A stretch of DNA of 11,350 bases, from assembly GCA_021160885.1 (NCBI GenBank), contig JAGHBR010000302.1, positions 1-11,350 of the forward strand, read 5' to 3'. The DNA is from Caldisericaceae bacterium. GTDB taxonomy: Bacteria; Calditrichota; Calditrichia; Calditrichales; Calditrichaceae. A program made the translations under genes and the position numbers. Position 1 is the first letter of the stretch; each line of letters begins with the position of its first letter. The notes under the pieces are model-generated. The model was not told where the DNA came from. It worked only from the letters and a program-made list of their open reading frames with translations, and searched no databases. Shown here piece after piece: positions 1-6,728 of this stretch.

Positions 1-181
1 AACGGATTATGGCTATCACATTGTTAAGCTTAATGCCAGAGAAGAGGCGCACAAATTAACTTTGGAAAATGATTGGGAACAAATTGAGCAAATGGCGCTG
101 AATTTTAAAATGCAGAAGGAATATCAAAAATGGCTGGCACAATTGAGAAAAGAGATTTTTATTAAAATAAATGAATCATAA
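1..181 (+). CDS. Peptidyl-prolyl cis-trans isomerase (SurA/PpiC-like), C-terminal end only
   Basis: This is the last 59 residues of a gene that starts upstream of the window; the first whole codon begins at base 2 and the stop is TAA at 179-181. It opens with TDYGYHIVKL, which matches the closing strand of a parvulin (rotamase) domain (G-Y-H-I-V-K-L). A charged helical tail follows, with a K-W-L-x-x-L-R segment and a final I-F-I-K-I strand, as at the C-terminus of SurA/PpiC-type periplasmic chaperones. Such proteins help fold outer-membrane and secreted proteins in the periplasm. The stop lies two bases before the next start, so the two genes are probably cotranscribed. Only the C-terminus is visible, so the exact subfamily, signal peptide and number of parvulin domains cannot be judged. 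Confidence 0.8.
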   Translation, partial: TDYGYHIVKLNAREEAHKLTLENDWEQIEQMALNFKMQKEYQKWLAQLRKEIFIKINES

Positions 182-183
182 AC

Positions 184-1497
184 ATGGCACAGGTTTTAGT
201 CTTTGAGCCTTCAGCCGAGCGAAGCGCTTTGCTGATTGATCAATGGAATGGTTCGATCTTTCAATTTAAAATTTTTAATGATTTTAAAGAATTACAAAAA
301 GCGCTGGAAGAGGATGAAAGCCCAACAGTGCTTTTGGATGTCGATTTTCTTGATGGTAGCGAGCGTGAAATTCTTAAGCAAATTGAGAAACGTTGTGTTC
401 CGGGTACAATCATCGGACTGACGACGAAGACAGATGTTGCCACCTTACAATTGTTTGTTGAGCATCGCTTTCTCTTAGTACCTTTTGGCAGCTCTTCATT
501 TTCAAACTTTCCTGAAGTTTTAAAGGCTATTGAGGAGCTAAAAGAGAATGCTCTTTCCTCTGAAAAAGCACAATCCGATGTTGCTTTTATTGGACAATCG
601 GCAGGTATTAGAGATATTCTGGAAAAGATTGATTTTATTGCCCAAAGTGACGTTCACATATTGATTACCGGTGAAACGGGAAGCGGCAAAACAGTGCTGG
701 CCAAATTAATACACAACAAATCAAAGCGTCGGGATCATCCTTTTTTGCACATCAATTGCGCCGCCATTCCGGAACAGCTATTGGAGGCCGAGCTATTCGG
801 ATATAAAAAAGGCGCCTTTACAGGGGCTTTGCGCGATACCCCCGGCAAATTTAAAGCAGCCGGTTTTGGCACCATTCTGCTCGATGAAATCGCAGAGATG
901 CCGGTACATTTACAGGCCAAAATTTTAAGGGTATTGGATGAAGGTTTGTATTTTCCGGTTGGCGCCGTAAAAACAGAATCTGTTCACGCACGAATTATTG
1001 CAGCCACCAATAAAGATCTTGAAGAAGAAATGGCTCAAAAGAAATTTAGAAAAGACCTTTATTATCGTCTGAGTACCCTGGAAATTCATATTCCGCCTTT
1101 ACGCGAGCGAAAGGAAGATATTCCACAACTGTTTGATTTTTATCTTGATAATTACATAAAAAAATATAATATTAAAAAACCAAACATTCAGCCGAATGTT
1201 TATGAAGTTTTAAGGCAATATCATTGGCCTGGGAATATTCGTGAATTACAAAATGTGGTTGAAACAATTATGTACATAAAGCCTCAAAAAATAACGATCG
1301 AAATGTTGCCCCAAAAATTGTTCGGGAAAATTTCGGCAACCTTGATTAAGGCTGCCAGTGAACAATGGTCTCTGGAAGAATTAAAGAGAGAATATGCCCG
1401 GTATGTTTTTAATCTTACAAACAAAAACAAATCAAAGAGCGCGCGAATATTGAATGTTGATATCAAAACATTCAAAAAATTGCTCAAATCGGTTTAA
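184..1497 (+). CDS. Sigma-54-dependent AAA+ transcriptional activator with degenerate receiver domain (NtrC family)
   Basis: The 437-residue protein has the three-part NtrC layout. Residues 1-120 look like a receiver (REC) fold, with Asp52 at the end of the third strand (VLLDVDF) and Thr80 at the switch position. The usual acidic pair is reduced to Phe7-Glu8, and the conserved Lys before Pro is Val99 (LLVPFG). Residues 134-365 are the AAA+ domain: Walker A GETGSGKT (163-170), the sigma-54 contact loop GAFTGA (210-215), Walker B ILLDEI (231-236), sensor I around ATN (274-276), the FRKDLYYRL arginine-finger region (288-296) and WPGNIREL (348-355). Residues 395-437 form a Fis-type helix-turn-helix. 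The protein should remodel sigma-54 RNA polymerase at enhancer-dependent promoters. Its receiver probably cannot be switched by ordinary phosphorylation. No histidine kinase lies nearby. ATG 184 is the only Met before residue 239, so the start is well fixed, although no Shine-Dalgarno precedes it. Its targets are unknown. Confidence 0.95.
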   Translation: MAQVLVFEPSAERSALLIDQWNGSIFQFKIFNDFKELQKALEEDESPTVLLDVDFLDGSEREILKQIEKRCVPGTIIGLTTKTDVATLQLFVEHRFLLVPFGSSSFSNFPEVLKAIEELKENALSSEKAQSDVAFIGQSAGIRDILEKIDFIAQSDVHILITGETGSGKTVLAKLIHNKSKRRDHPFLHINCAAIPEQLLEAELFGYKKGAFTGALRDTPGKFKAAGFGTILLDEIAEMPVHLQAKILRVLDEGLYFPVGAVKTESVHARIIAATNKDLEEEMAQKKFRKDLYYRLSTLEIHIPPLRERKEDIPQLFDFYLDNYIKKYNIKKPNIQPNVYEVLRQYHWPGNIRELQNVVETIMYIKPQKITIEMLPQKLFGKISATLIKAASEQWSLEELKREYARYVFNLTNKNKSKSARILNVDIKTFKKLLKSV

Positions 1498-1517
1498 TCA
1501 TTTTAGCGGGGTTGGAT

Positions 1518-3122
1518 ATGGAGAATGCTTTAAAAACATTGTGGAAACTTCCTGTAGTTAAGCATGCCATCAAAAATAAGATTTTGATGCAAAGCCATCA
1601 TGTTTTTAATAAGATGGTAAAAAACTACCTGGAAGCTGAAGAAACTGCTCAAATTTTTAAAGAATTTAAAGCGCAAATAAAGGAGTTGATTTATCCTTTT
1701 CGTGATGATGTTAATATCTTATACTCCTCGAAAGAAGACAACGACACCTGGAATGAGTTAATTGAAAACCTGAAATATAAGATAAAAAACACCGTTAAAT
1801 TAAAAATGATTATTGACCGGCATTTGATCTTAAAATTAAAACCGCTCAACAAATTTTTGATTCCGCCGGAAGGTTTACTTGTAGATGAGGCCTTTGCTTT
1901 AAAATTAGCTCCAGAACAATACTTAATTGTTGCCCATCATTCGAAAGATGCTTTTGTAAAGCAAATGTTTAATGATTTTTATTATCAGTTTGTACTGTTA
2001 ACACACAGTGTAAATGCCAGTCGGGAAAAAAAGAATCTAACCGCCCAAATTGTGAAATTGAAAGCAGAGCTCGACAGGTCTAATGACAAAATTATTGAAA
2101 TAGAAAAAAATCTAAAAAAACGGTTGCATGAAATTGACCAGATTTTTCAGGTGAGTAACGAATTGTTCACCATTCATGATCGTGGCGGGTTGATAAACAC
2201 AGCCTTGCTTACTCTGGTTGGTCAATTAGGCTGCGATAGCGCCTTTCTTTTGTTAAAAGATCAAAAAGAAGGTGATTTTAGCGAGTTTTATGCCAAAGGA
2301 TTTGGTGTTGAGCAAAATGTTTTTAAATTAGAGGAATCGCATCCATTAATAGAATATTTTAAAAACGGCGGTGAAATTATCTATTATGATGAAATGAAAT
2401 TCAGGGGAGAGCTAGCCGATTTATTGCCTTTTATAAAAGAAACAAAAGCCCGCATGATTGCCCCTGTACTGGCCAATGAAAATCTGATCGGAATTATGGT
2501 TTGTGGCGAGAAACTTTTTGGCGGAGATTATGATTTAGTAGATCAGCGAATTTTCAAAGTGTTAAGCAACACCATTAATCTGGCCTTTACCAATTTACAG
2601 GTTTACGAGCAGGCGGCCGGAGAAACTTTTGTCGATCAAAATACAGGCATTGCTAACCGAAAGTATTTTGAAAAACGTGTACAGGAAGAAAAGAGTCGTG
2701 TTTTAAGACAAAACAGTTCTATGGGCTTGTTGTCTATTCAATTGAGTAATCCGGAATCATTGCAAAAATTAGATGAGAATCAGGTAAATCGTTTTGACCG
2801 TCTGCTGGTGCAGCAATTGGCTTCGGTTGTTCGTACGGAAGATTTTTTGGCTTATCTTGATCCGGGGATGGTGGTATTGTTAATGCCTGGCATTACAGAT
2901 GAAACCATCAATGTTGCTGTCGATCGTTTTAAAAATAGATTGCGTGAGCTCGATTTACCTGATGATTTTCCTATTAAAGATGTTACCTTCAATTTTGAAT
3001 TTGTAATCTTCCCGGACCAGGAGAAAGAATTCGAAAAGGTCGTAACAAAATTATTGAAAAAAGAAGAACCAGAACCTGAAAAAGGTGAAGAATTCTTTTC
3101 AGATTTGGATTTTGGACTTTAA
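1518..3122 (+). CDS. GAF domain protein with degenerate GGDEF domain retaining an RxxD I-site (probable c-di-GMP receptor)
   Basis: A soluble protein of 534 residues from ATG 1518. I prefer this start to the in-frame TTG at 1512 because GGGG at 1508-1511 lies six bases upstream of the ATG. Residues 1-165 are a helical region I do not recognise. Residues 168-208 are a charged coiled coil, and about 205-368 a GAF domain. Residues 372-515 are a GGDEF-like domain: the entry motif DQNTGIANR is kept, but GGDEF is replaced by DPGMV (448-452), and the metal-binding aspartates (normally DxDxFK) and the C-terminal ALYxAK segment are missing. It should not make c-di-GMP. RTED (439-442) sits exactly six residues before DPGMV, the register of the allosteric I-site RxxD. 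This is the GAF plus inactive GGDEF pattern of the receptor PelD, here without membrane segments. The start lies 20 bases after the sigma-54 activator, so one operon is likely. The tail is acidic. Confidence 0.88.
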   Translation: MENALKTLWKLPVVKHAIKNKILMQSHHVFNKMVKNYLEAEETAQIFKEFKAQIKELIYPFRDDVNILYSSKEDNDTWNELIENLKYKIKNTVKLKMIIDRHLILKLKPLNKFLIPPEGLLVDEAFALKLAPEQYLIVAHHSKDAFVKQMFNDFYYQFVLLTHSVNASREKKNLTAQIVKLKAELDRSNDKIIEIEKNLKKRLHEIDQIFQVSNELFTIHDRGGLINTALLTLVGQLGCDSAFLLLKDQKEGDFSEFYAKGFGVEQNVFKLEESHPLIEYFKNGGEIIYYDEMKFRGELADLLPFIKETKARMIAPVLANENLIGIMVCGEKLFGGDYDLVDQRIFKVLSNTINLAFTNLQVYEQAAGETFVDQNTGIANRKYFEKRVQEEKSRVLRQNSSMGLLSIQLSNPESLQKLDENQVNRFDRLLVQQLASVVRTEDFLAYLDPGMVVLLMPGITDETINVAVDRFKNRLRELDLPDDFPIKDVTFNFEFVIFPDQEKEFEKVVTKLLKKEEPEPEKGEEFFSDLDFGL

Positions 3123-3136
3123 ATTCAAGAAATAAA

Positions 3137-3165
3137 TTGCCTTTTTCTAGAATTCATTGTAAAAT
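3137..3165 (+). promoter_or_regulatory. Candidate sigma-70-type promoter for the TPR/HD-GYP pair
   Basis: TTGCCT at 3137-3142 and TAAAAT at 3160-3165 are separated by 17 bases, the ideal spacing; they match the TTGACA/TATAAT consensus at 4 and 5 of 6 positions. The predicted start is near 3172, about 40 bases before ATG 3214. It lies in the 91-base AT-rich gap after the GAF/GGDEF-like gene, in which I see no hairpin terminator, so read-through from upstream is also possible. AT-rich sequence produces such matches by chance. Confidence 0.5.
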
Positions 3166-3199
3166 AATAAATAATTGCACTTAGTTTAGCTCCGGTTAT

Positions 3200-3205
3200 G
3201 GGGAG
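3200..3205 (+). promoter_or_regulatory. Ribosome binding site that decides the TPR gene start
   Basis: GGGGAG at 3200-3205 is eight bases from ATG 3214, which is normal spacing, but only two bases from the alternative in-frame GTG at 3208. I therefore place the start at 3214. Confidence 0.6.
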
Positions 3206-3213
3206 ATGTGAGC

Positions 3214-4362
3214 ATGCCTGATATAGGATTTAATGACAATGTGGCCATCGGTAATCGAATATTTCATGTACAAACCGCTACTAACAAAGCTAAGGGAATA
3301 GTGCGTTGCGAGATATTTGAGAAAGGTCGGTTAATTACTGTTCAAACTTTTAACTACGAAAGGCGGAAAGGCGAACAAGCTGCCCCGCCGGAAGAACATA
3401 TTAAGAATTTTGTCAGGGATGTTCATCAATCTACCATAGACGAAAGAAAATTTTTATTTAAAGTTTCGGATCGAATTAGCAAGGCGCCTAATGCCAACGC
3501 TTTATTAAAATTAGGTACTTTGTTTTTAAAACACAATTTAGTAACCGATGCCTTAAAGACATTTAAAAAGGTCCTGGAAATCGATCCAAAATCGAACAGA
3601 GCGCTCATCCTGTTAGCCACTGCCTACACGCGGCTCAATAGAAATGATGAGGCGATTAATCTGTTGAATCGTGTGGTTAAATCGGGTTACAATTACGCTG
3701 ATGTTTACAATAAATTAGGCATGGCTTATACCAACAAGAAAAATTTCATCAAAGCTTTAAATTACTATCAGGAAGCGCTGAGAATTAATCCTAACTACCA
3801 CGAAGCTCAGTACAATACGGCCATAACCTATCTGGAAAGCATTATCACACAACGTGAGAGCTCGTACCTGCCTCCGCCTTCCATTAGAATTGATCGGGCC
3901 AGGCAATTGTTAAGAAAAGTAAAAGAATCATCCCCCCTCTTTACTGAGGAACAATTTTTGAGCATTGAACAACATATTGATCGCTCTGAATTTGAAAAGG
4001 CCATTCATTTATTGGTTAATCAGCGGGAAAGATTGTTTCCGCAGGATACCAGTAGTTTGATTAGTACCAGTTTTTACCTGAAATTTATGTACGATGGCGT
4101 CAATTTAACTGAGCGGGAAATACGACAATATGAACAGGAATTGAAAGACGCCATTAAGGTTAAGCCCGAATACGCTGATTTATGGAACAGTCTGGGAGTG
4201 GTGCATTTAATTCAGTGCCGCAATCTATTTTTACAGGCTTTGAACGAATTTGACCGCGCTCTCGAAATAAATCCTTCCTATGAAAAAGCTATGAAAAATA
4301 AAAAATTAGTCGAAAATGACGGTAAAGAATTTTTGATTTTATTAAGAGCTATTTTAAAATGA
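3214..4362 (+). CDS. TPR-repeat protein with a small N-terminal beta domain
   Basis: A 382-residue protein without signal peptide or membrane segment, so probably cytoplasmic. Residues 5-50 form a short beta-rich module (IFHVQT, then F-x-K-G-R-L-I-T-V-Q-T). From memory this resembles an unnamed element with an H-V-Q-T-E core at the N-terminus of some deltaproteobacterial TPR proteins. Residues about 94-195 contain three consecutive TPR units, each ending in a recognisable helix B (ALKTFKKVLEIDP, AINLLNRVVKSG, ALNYYQEALRINP). A less regular helical middle follows, then another TPR at about 318-355 (ALNEFDRALEINPSYEKA). TPRs are protein-binding scaffolds; no catalytic motif is visible. The start is ATG, chosen on ribosome-binding-site spacing. 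Its stop overlaps the start of the membrane HD-GYP gene as ATGA, implying translational coupling and suggesting the two products act together. The partner is inferred. Confidence 0.88.
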   Translation: MPDIGFNDNVAIGNRIFHVQTATNKAKGIVRCEIFEKGRLITVQTFNYERRKGEQAAPPEEHIKNFVRDVHQSTIDERKFLFKVSDRISKAPNANALLKLGTLFLKHNLVTDALKTFKKVLEIDPKSNRALILLATAYTRLNRNDEAINLLNRVVKSGYNYADVYNKLGMAYTNKKNFIKALNYYQEALRINPNYHEAQYNTAITYLESIITQRESSYLPPPSIRIDRARQLLRKVKESSPLFTEEQFLSIEQHIDRSEFEKAIHLLVNQRERLFPQDTSSLISTSFYLKFMYDGVNLTEREIRQYEQELKDAIKVKPEYADLWNSLGVVHLIQCRNLFLQALNEFDRALEINPSYEKAMKNKKLVENDGKEFLILLRAILK

Positions 4363-6104
4363 TGATTACGATTCTAAATAAACTGAATCGGAATGCGGCC
4401 GGTATCTTAGCCGGCGTACATGGCGCCGTACTGGTTATTAGCATTCTGATCTTCTCATTTCCCCAGGCAAAAGTTCATTCGGCTATCTATTATTTAGCTT
4501 TAGCCGGGCTGGTTATCCAGTCATTAACTTTAGTTGCCTGGGTCATCTTTTTTTATCAAAAAGAGTTTCTTCAATCTTTAGCTGCTGCAATCCTTGGAGG
4601 TGATTTTCTGATTTTGTTTAGCGGATTTTACCCGCTTTCTGCCGGAACCATGCTGTTTATTGCTGCACCTGCTCTTTGCCTGGTAGGCAGCTCGCTGCTG
4701 CTAAATAAAAAATCCTTTATTAAGCTCAATTATCTGACAGGCCTTTTGTTGATTGGAAGCAGTCTGGTATATGGGTTGGTGGGCTACATACCGAAGTTTA
4801 TTTTTCAGATCATAAGTCAGGCGCTAATTTATTTCTTGCTAAGCGCCAGCTTTTACTGGGCAAGGCAATTTATTCAGGATTTAAAACTGAAAAGTGAAAA
4901 TCTTGAATCAAAACTTAAAAAAATAGAAAAAGAAAAGGAACATTATAAAAAGAGTCTTTACATCCTTCAGCAGGGGGCGGAAGAGTTAAACAAAAACATT
5001 AAAAGACGAGAGCTTGAAATTCAGAATATCTTGACCATCAGTGAGCAAATACAAATCGGTAAAGATTCCAAAGAAGTTCTCCGATCGTTTTTACTGACAG
5101 CTCTGGGCCAAATGGGTAGCAGTCATGCCTTCATTATGGCCAGGGAAAAGAAAACTCAGAATTATTGGGGCGTTCTGGTTGAAAAAGGTTTACGTTCTTT
5201 AAATACCGAACAACTTAGAATTTATTTAGACAGCAATATTATTACCATTTTGCGTGCCTTTAGAGATCCCATCTACTTAAAAGATTTGCCGAAAGACAAT
5301 CTGTTTACGGATGAACTTCAATTCCTTAAACAGTTTGAGAACGATGTGGTTTGCCCTATTTACACTAAAAATAAAATAATCGGCATGGTTGTCTTTGGCC
5401 CCAAAGTTACCGGCACGAAATACACTCTGGAAGAATTCAATTTAATTTCGGTAGTTGCCAATCAAAGCGCCTTTATTTTGGAACAGGTGCAGCAGTCTGA
5501 TGAATACCGTGATCAGTTTGCTCGCACTGTACGAGCTATGTTGTACGCCATGGAAGCAAAATTTGCCTTTAATAAAGGTCATTTAATCCGTACGGCCAAT
5601 TATGTTTCTATCACTGCCAAAAGATTGGGATTCCCGATTAGTGAAATTAAACAACTTGGCCTGGGTTCATTAATGCACGATATTGGTAAAACAGCCATTG
5701 ACGATCGTTATTTACTTTACAATAAGTCTCTTACAAATACATCGAAAGATGAAAAAATCAAGGAAAGAATCTTAACCCACACCCTGGAAGGCGGGAAAAT
5801 TTTAAAAGCAGCCGGATTTAATGAGCTTATGGTAGATATGGCCGTGCACCATCATGAGTATTACAATGGTAAGGGATACCCGCATCGCATTGGCGGCGAA
5901 GAGCTGCCAATAGAAACCAGAATGCTGGCGGTGTGCAATGCCTACGATGCCATGACCTCTGAGCGTCCTTACCGTAAACCGCTTTCAGAAATACAGGCCA
6001 TGGAGGTTTTAAAACAACAAAGTGGTCAACAATTCGATCCCGAAGTGGTTAAAGCGTTTTTAGATATCGTAAAACATGTTACTCCCAAGTCTCCTAAGCA
6101 TTAA
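4359..6104 (+). CDS. Membrane-anchored GAF/HD-GYP domain protein (cyclic dinucleotide phosphodiesterase family)
   Basis: 581 residues. About six hydrophobic segments occupy residues 13-167 (near 15-34, 44-65, 75-91, 96-115, 124-143 and 148-167). A charged coiled coil (173-225) leads to a GAF domain (about 222-380) and an HD-GYP domain (about 385-575). HD-GYP hallmarks are His408, HDIGK (440-444), His474, HHE (498-500), GYP (506-508) and DAMTSERPYR (530-539). HD-GYP enzymes hydrolyse c-di-GMP, or in some subfamilies cGAMP, with two or three metals. The Asp of the usual A-D-x-x-D-A motif, a metal ligand in characterised members, is Asn527 here, so activity may be lowered, altered or lost. The GAF and coiled coil resemble those of the upstream degenerate-GGDEF protein. 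ATG 4359 overlaps the preceding stop by four bases; only a weak AAGAG lies upstream, so coupled translation is likely. ATG 4362 is an equally possible start codon. Confidence 0.93.
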   Translation: MMITILNKLNRNAAGILAGVHGAVLVISILIFSFPQAKVHSAIYYLALAGLVIQSLTLVAWVIFFYQKEFLQSLAAAILGGDFLILFSGFYPLSAGTMLFIAAPALCLVGSSLLLNKKSFIKLNYLTGLLLIGSSLVYGLVGYIPKFIFQIISQALIYFLLSASFYWARQFIQDLKLKSENLESKLKKIEKEKEHYKKSLYILQQGAEELNKNIKRRELEIQNILTISEQIQIGKDSKEVLRSFLLTALGQMGSSHAFIMAREKKTQNYWGVLVEKGLRSLNTEQLRIYLDSNIITILRAFRDPIYLKDLPKDNLFTDELQFLKQFENDVVCPIYTKNKIIGMVVFGPKVTGTKYTLEEFNLISVVANQSAFILEQVQQSDEYRDQFARTVRAMLYAMEAKFAFNKGHLIRTANYVSITAKRLGFPISEIKQLGLGSLMHDIGKTAIDDRYLLYNKSLTNTSKDEKIKERILTHTLEGGKILKAAGFNELMVDMAVHHHEYYNGKGYPHRIGGEELPIETRMLAVCNAYDAMTSERPYRKPLSEIQAMEVLKQQSGQQFDPEVVKAFLDIVKHVTPKSPKH

Positions 6105-6164
6105 GCCGCCTGGTTTTGAATTATTTTTTTTCTTGTGTCTTGCATCACTGAGAAAGAAGTTAAC

Positions 6165-6192
6165 TTGGACGATATTGAAAATTTAATAAAAT
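6165..6192 (+). promoter_or_regulatory. Weak promoter candidate for the secreted-protein pair
   Basis: TTGGAC (6165-6170) and TAAAAT (6187-6192) are 16 bases apart, about 30 bases ahead of the ATG at 6224. The -35 match is only three of six. The -10 hexamer is identical to that of the candidate at 3160-3165, which is why I list it. The rest of the 119-base gap holds a run of eight T (6124-6131) and no clear hairpin. Confidence 0.3.
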
Positions 6193-6209
6193 AAACGAAA
6201 TGAATGGTG

Positions 6210-6215
6210 AAGGAG
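6210..6215 (+). promoter_or_regulatory. Ribosome binding site for the small secreted protein
   Basis: AAGGAG, eight bases before ATG 6224, is the strongest Shine-Dalgarno in the window. It fixes that start and suggests efficient translation. Confidence 0.75.
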
Positions 6216-6223
6216 CTTAGACG

Positions 6224-6712
6224 ATGAAAAGCAAAAGTTTGATAATTTCATTATTTTTAATCTTAAACAGTTTCCTCTGGGCTCAAAATTATTCGCTTTC
6301 TGTAAAAACGAATTTTACGCCACAACGAGCAGAAAACTGGAATTTAAGCATCCAGTTGCAGAGCGTGGGTAATGCAGGCCATGCCTTTGCGCTTAGCTTT
6401 CCGGCCAACACAAATTTTACACCGGTAAAAATTGATTCTGATGTAAAAAACTTTTGGTTAAAAAATGATCCAGAATTTCCTGATTCCAATAATGTGGTAC
6501 ATTGGGAAAAAGTGGATTCACTATTGATTTTGCGATTTGCTCCGAATACTACCTTTAACACAAACAGTTTAACGGTACAATTGAATATTACCAATTCCCG
6601 GCCGGGGCGGTCCAGGGGGCAAATAAAGTGGCTGGCCGTGCAGCAAAACGGACAGCCAACAACACAGCTTGGTCAAGCTGAATTTCAATTTCAGCAAGGT
6701 ATGACAAGGTAA
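6224..6712 (+). CDS. Small secreted beta-rich protein of unknown function
   Basis: 162 residues that I do not recognise. Residues 1-20 are a classical Sec signal peptide: MKSK, a hydrophobic core, then FLWA with likely cleavage before Gln21, leaving the glutamine N-terminus common in FCB exported proteins. There is no Cys in the protein, so it is neither a lipoprotein nor disulfide-bonded. The mature part of about 142 residues is rich in Asn, Thr, Ser and Gln and has alternating hydrophobic patterns typical of one beta-sandwich (LSIQLQ, FALSFP, LLILRFA, LTVQLNI, IKWLAVQ). It could be a single Ig-like or cohesin-like domain, but no motif proves this. The next gene, a giant secreted protein, starts 16 bases after its stop with its own ribosome binding site. 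They are probably one transcript and may be exported together or interact; this is inferred from position. Confidence 0.85.
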   Translation: MKSKSLIISLFLILNSFLWAQNYSLSVKTNFTPQRAENWNLSIQLQSVGNAGHAFALSFPANTNFTPVKIDSDVKNFWLKNDPEFPDSNNVVHWEKVDSLLILRFAPNTTFNTNSLTVQLNITNSRPGRSRGQIKWLAVQQNGQPTTQLGQAEFQFQQGMTR

Positions 6713-6714
6713 AA

Positions 6715-6720
6715 GAGGTG
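6715..6720 (+). promoter_or_regulatory. Ribosome binding site for the giant secreted protein
   Basis: GAGGTG lies eight bases before ATG 6729 in the 16-base gap after the small secreted gene. Together with the signal peptide that follows, it supports the ATG 6729 start. Confidence 0.65.
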
Positions 6721-6728
6721 TGTTTCAA

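Noticed and set aside
1512..1517. TTG start two codons upstream for the GAF/degenerate-GGDEF gene
   Set aside because: GGGG at 1508-1511 would touch the TTG directly but is well spaced for ATG 1518.
2640..3110. Active diguanylate cyclase
   Set aside because: The domain enters with a standard TG-x-x-NR motif, but GGDEF is DPGMV, the metal aspartates are absent and the C-terminal ALYxAK segment is missing.
3123..3213. Possible sigma-54 promoter around TTGCAC at 3175-3180
   Set aside because: The -12-like TTGC is present, but the required GG ten bases upstream of GC is TA at 3165-3166. I also found no GG-N10-GC with supporting bases in 6105-6223 or before 6729, so the activator's targets are not evident here.
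6105..6131. Rho-independent terminator before the T-run at 6124-6131
   Set aside because: There is a run of eight T, but I could not find a convincing GC-rich inverted repeat before it.
6289..6594. Minus-strand open frame of 101 codons inside the small secreted gene
   Set aside because: It lies fully inside a well-supported plus-strand gene with signal peptide and ribosome binding site, and its translation shows no family features.
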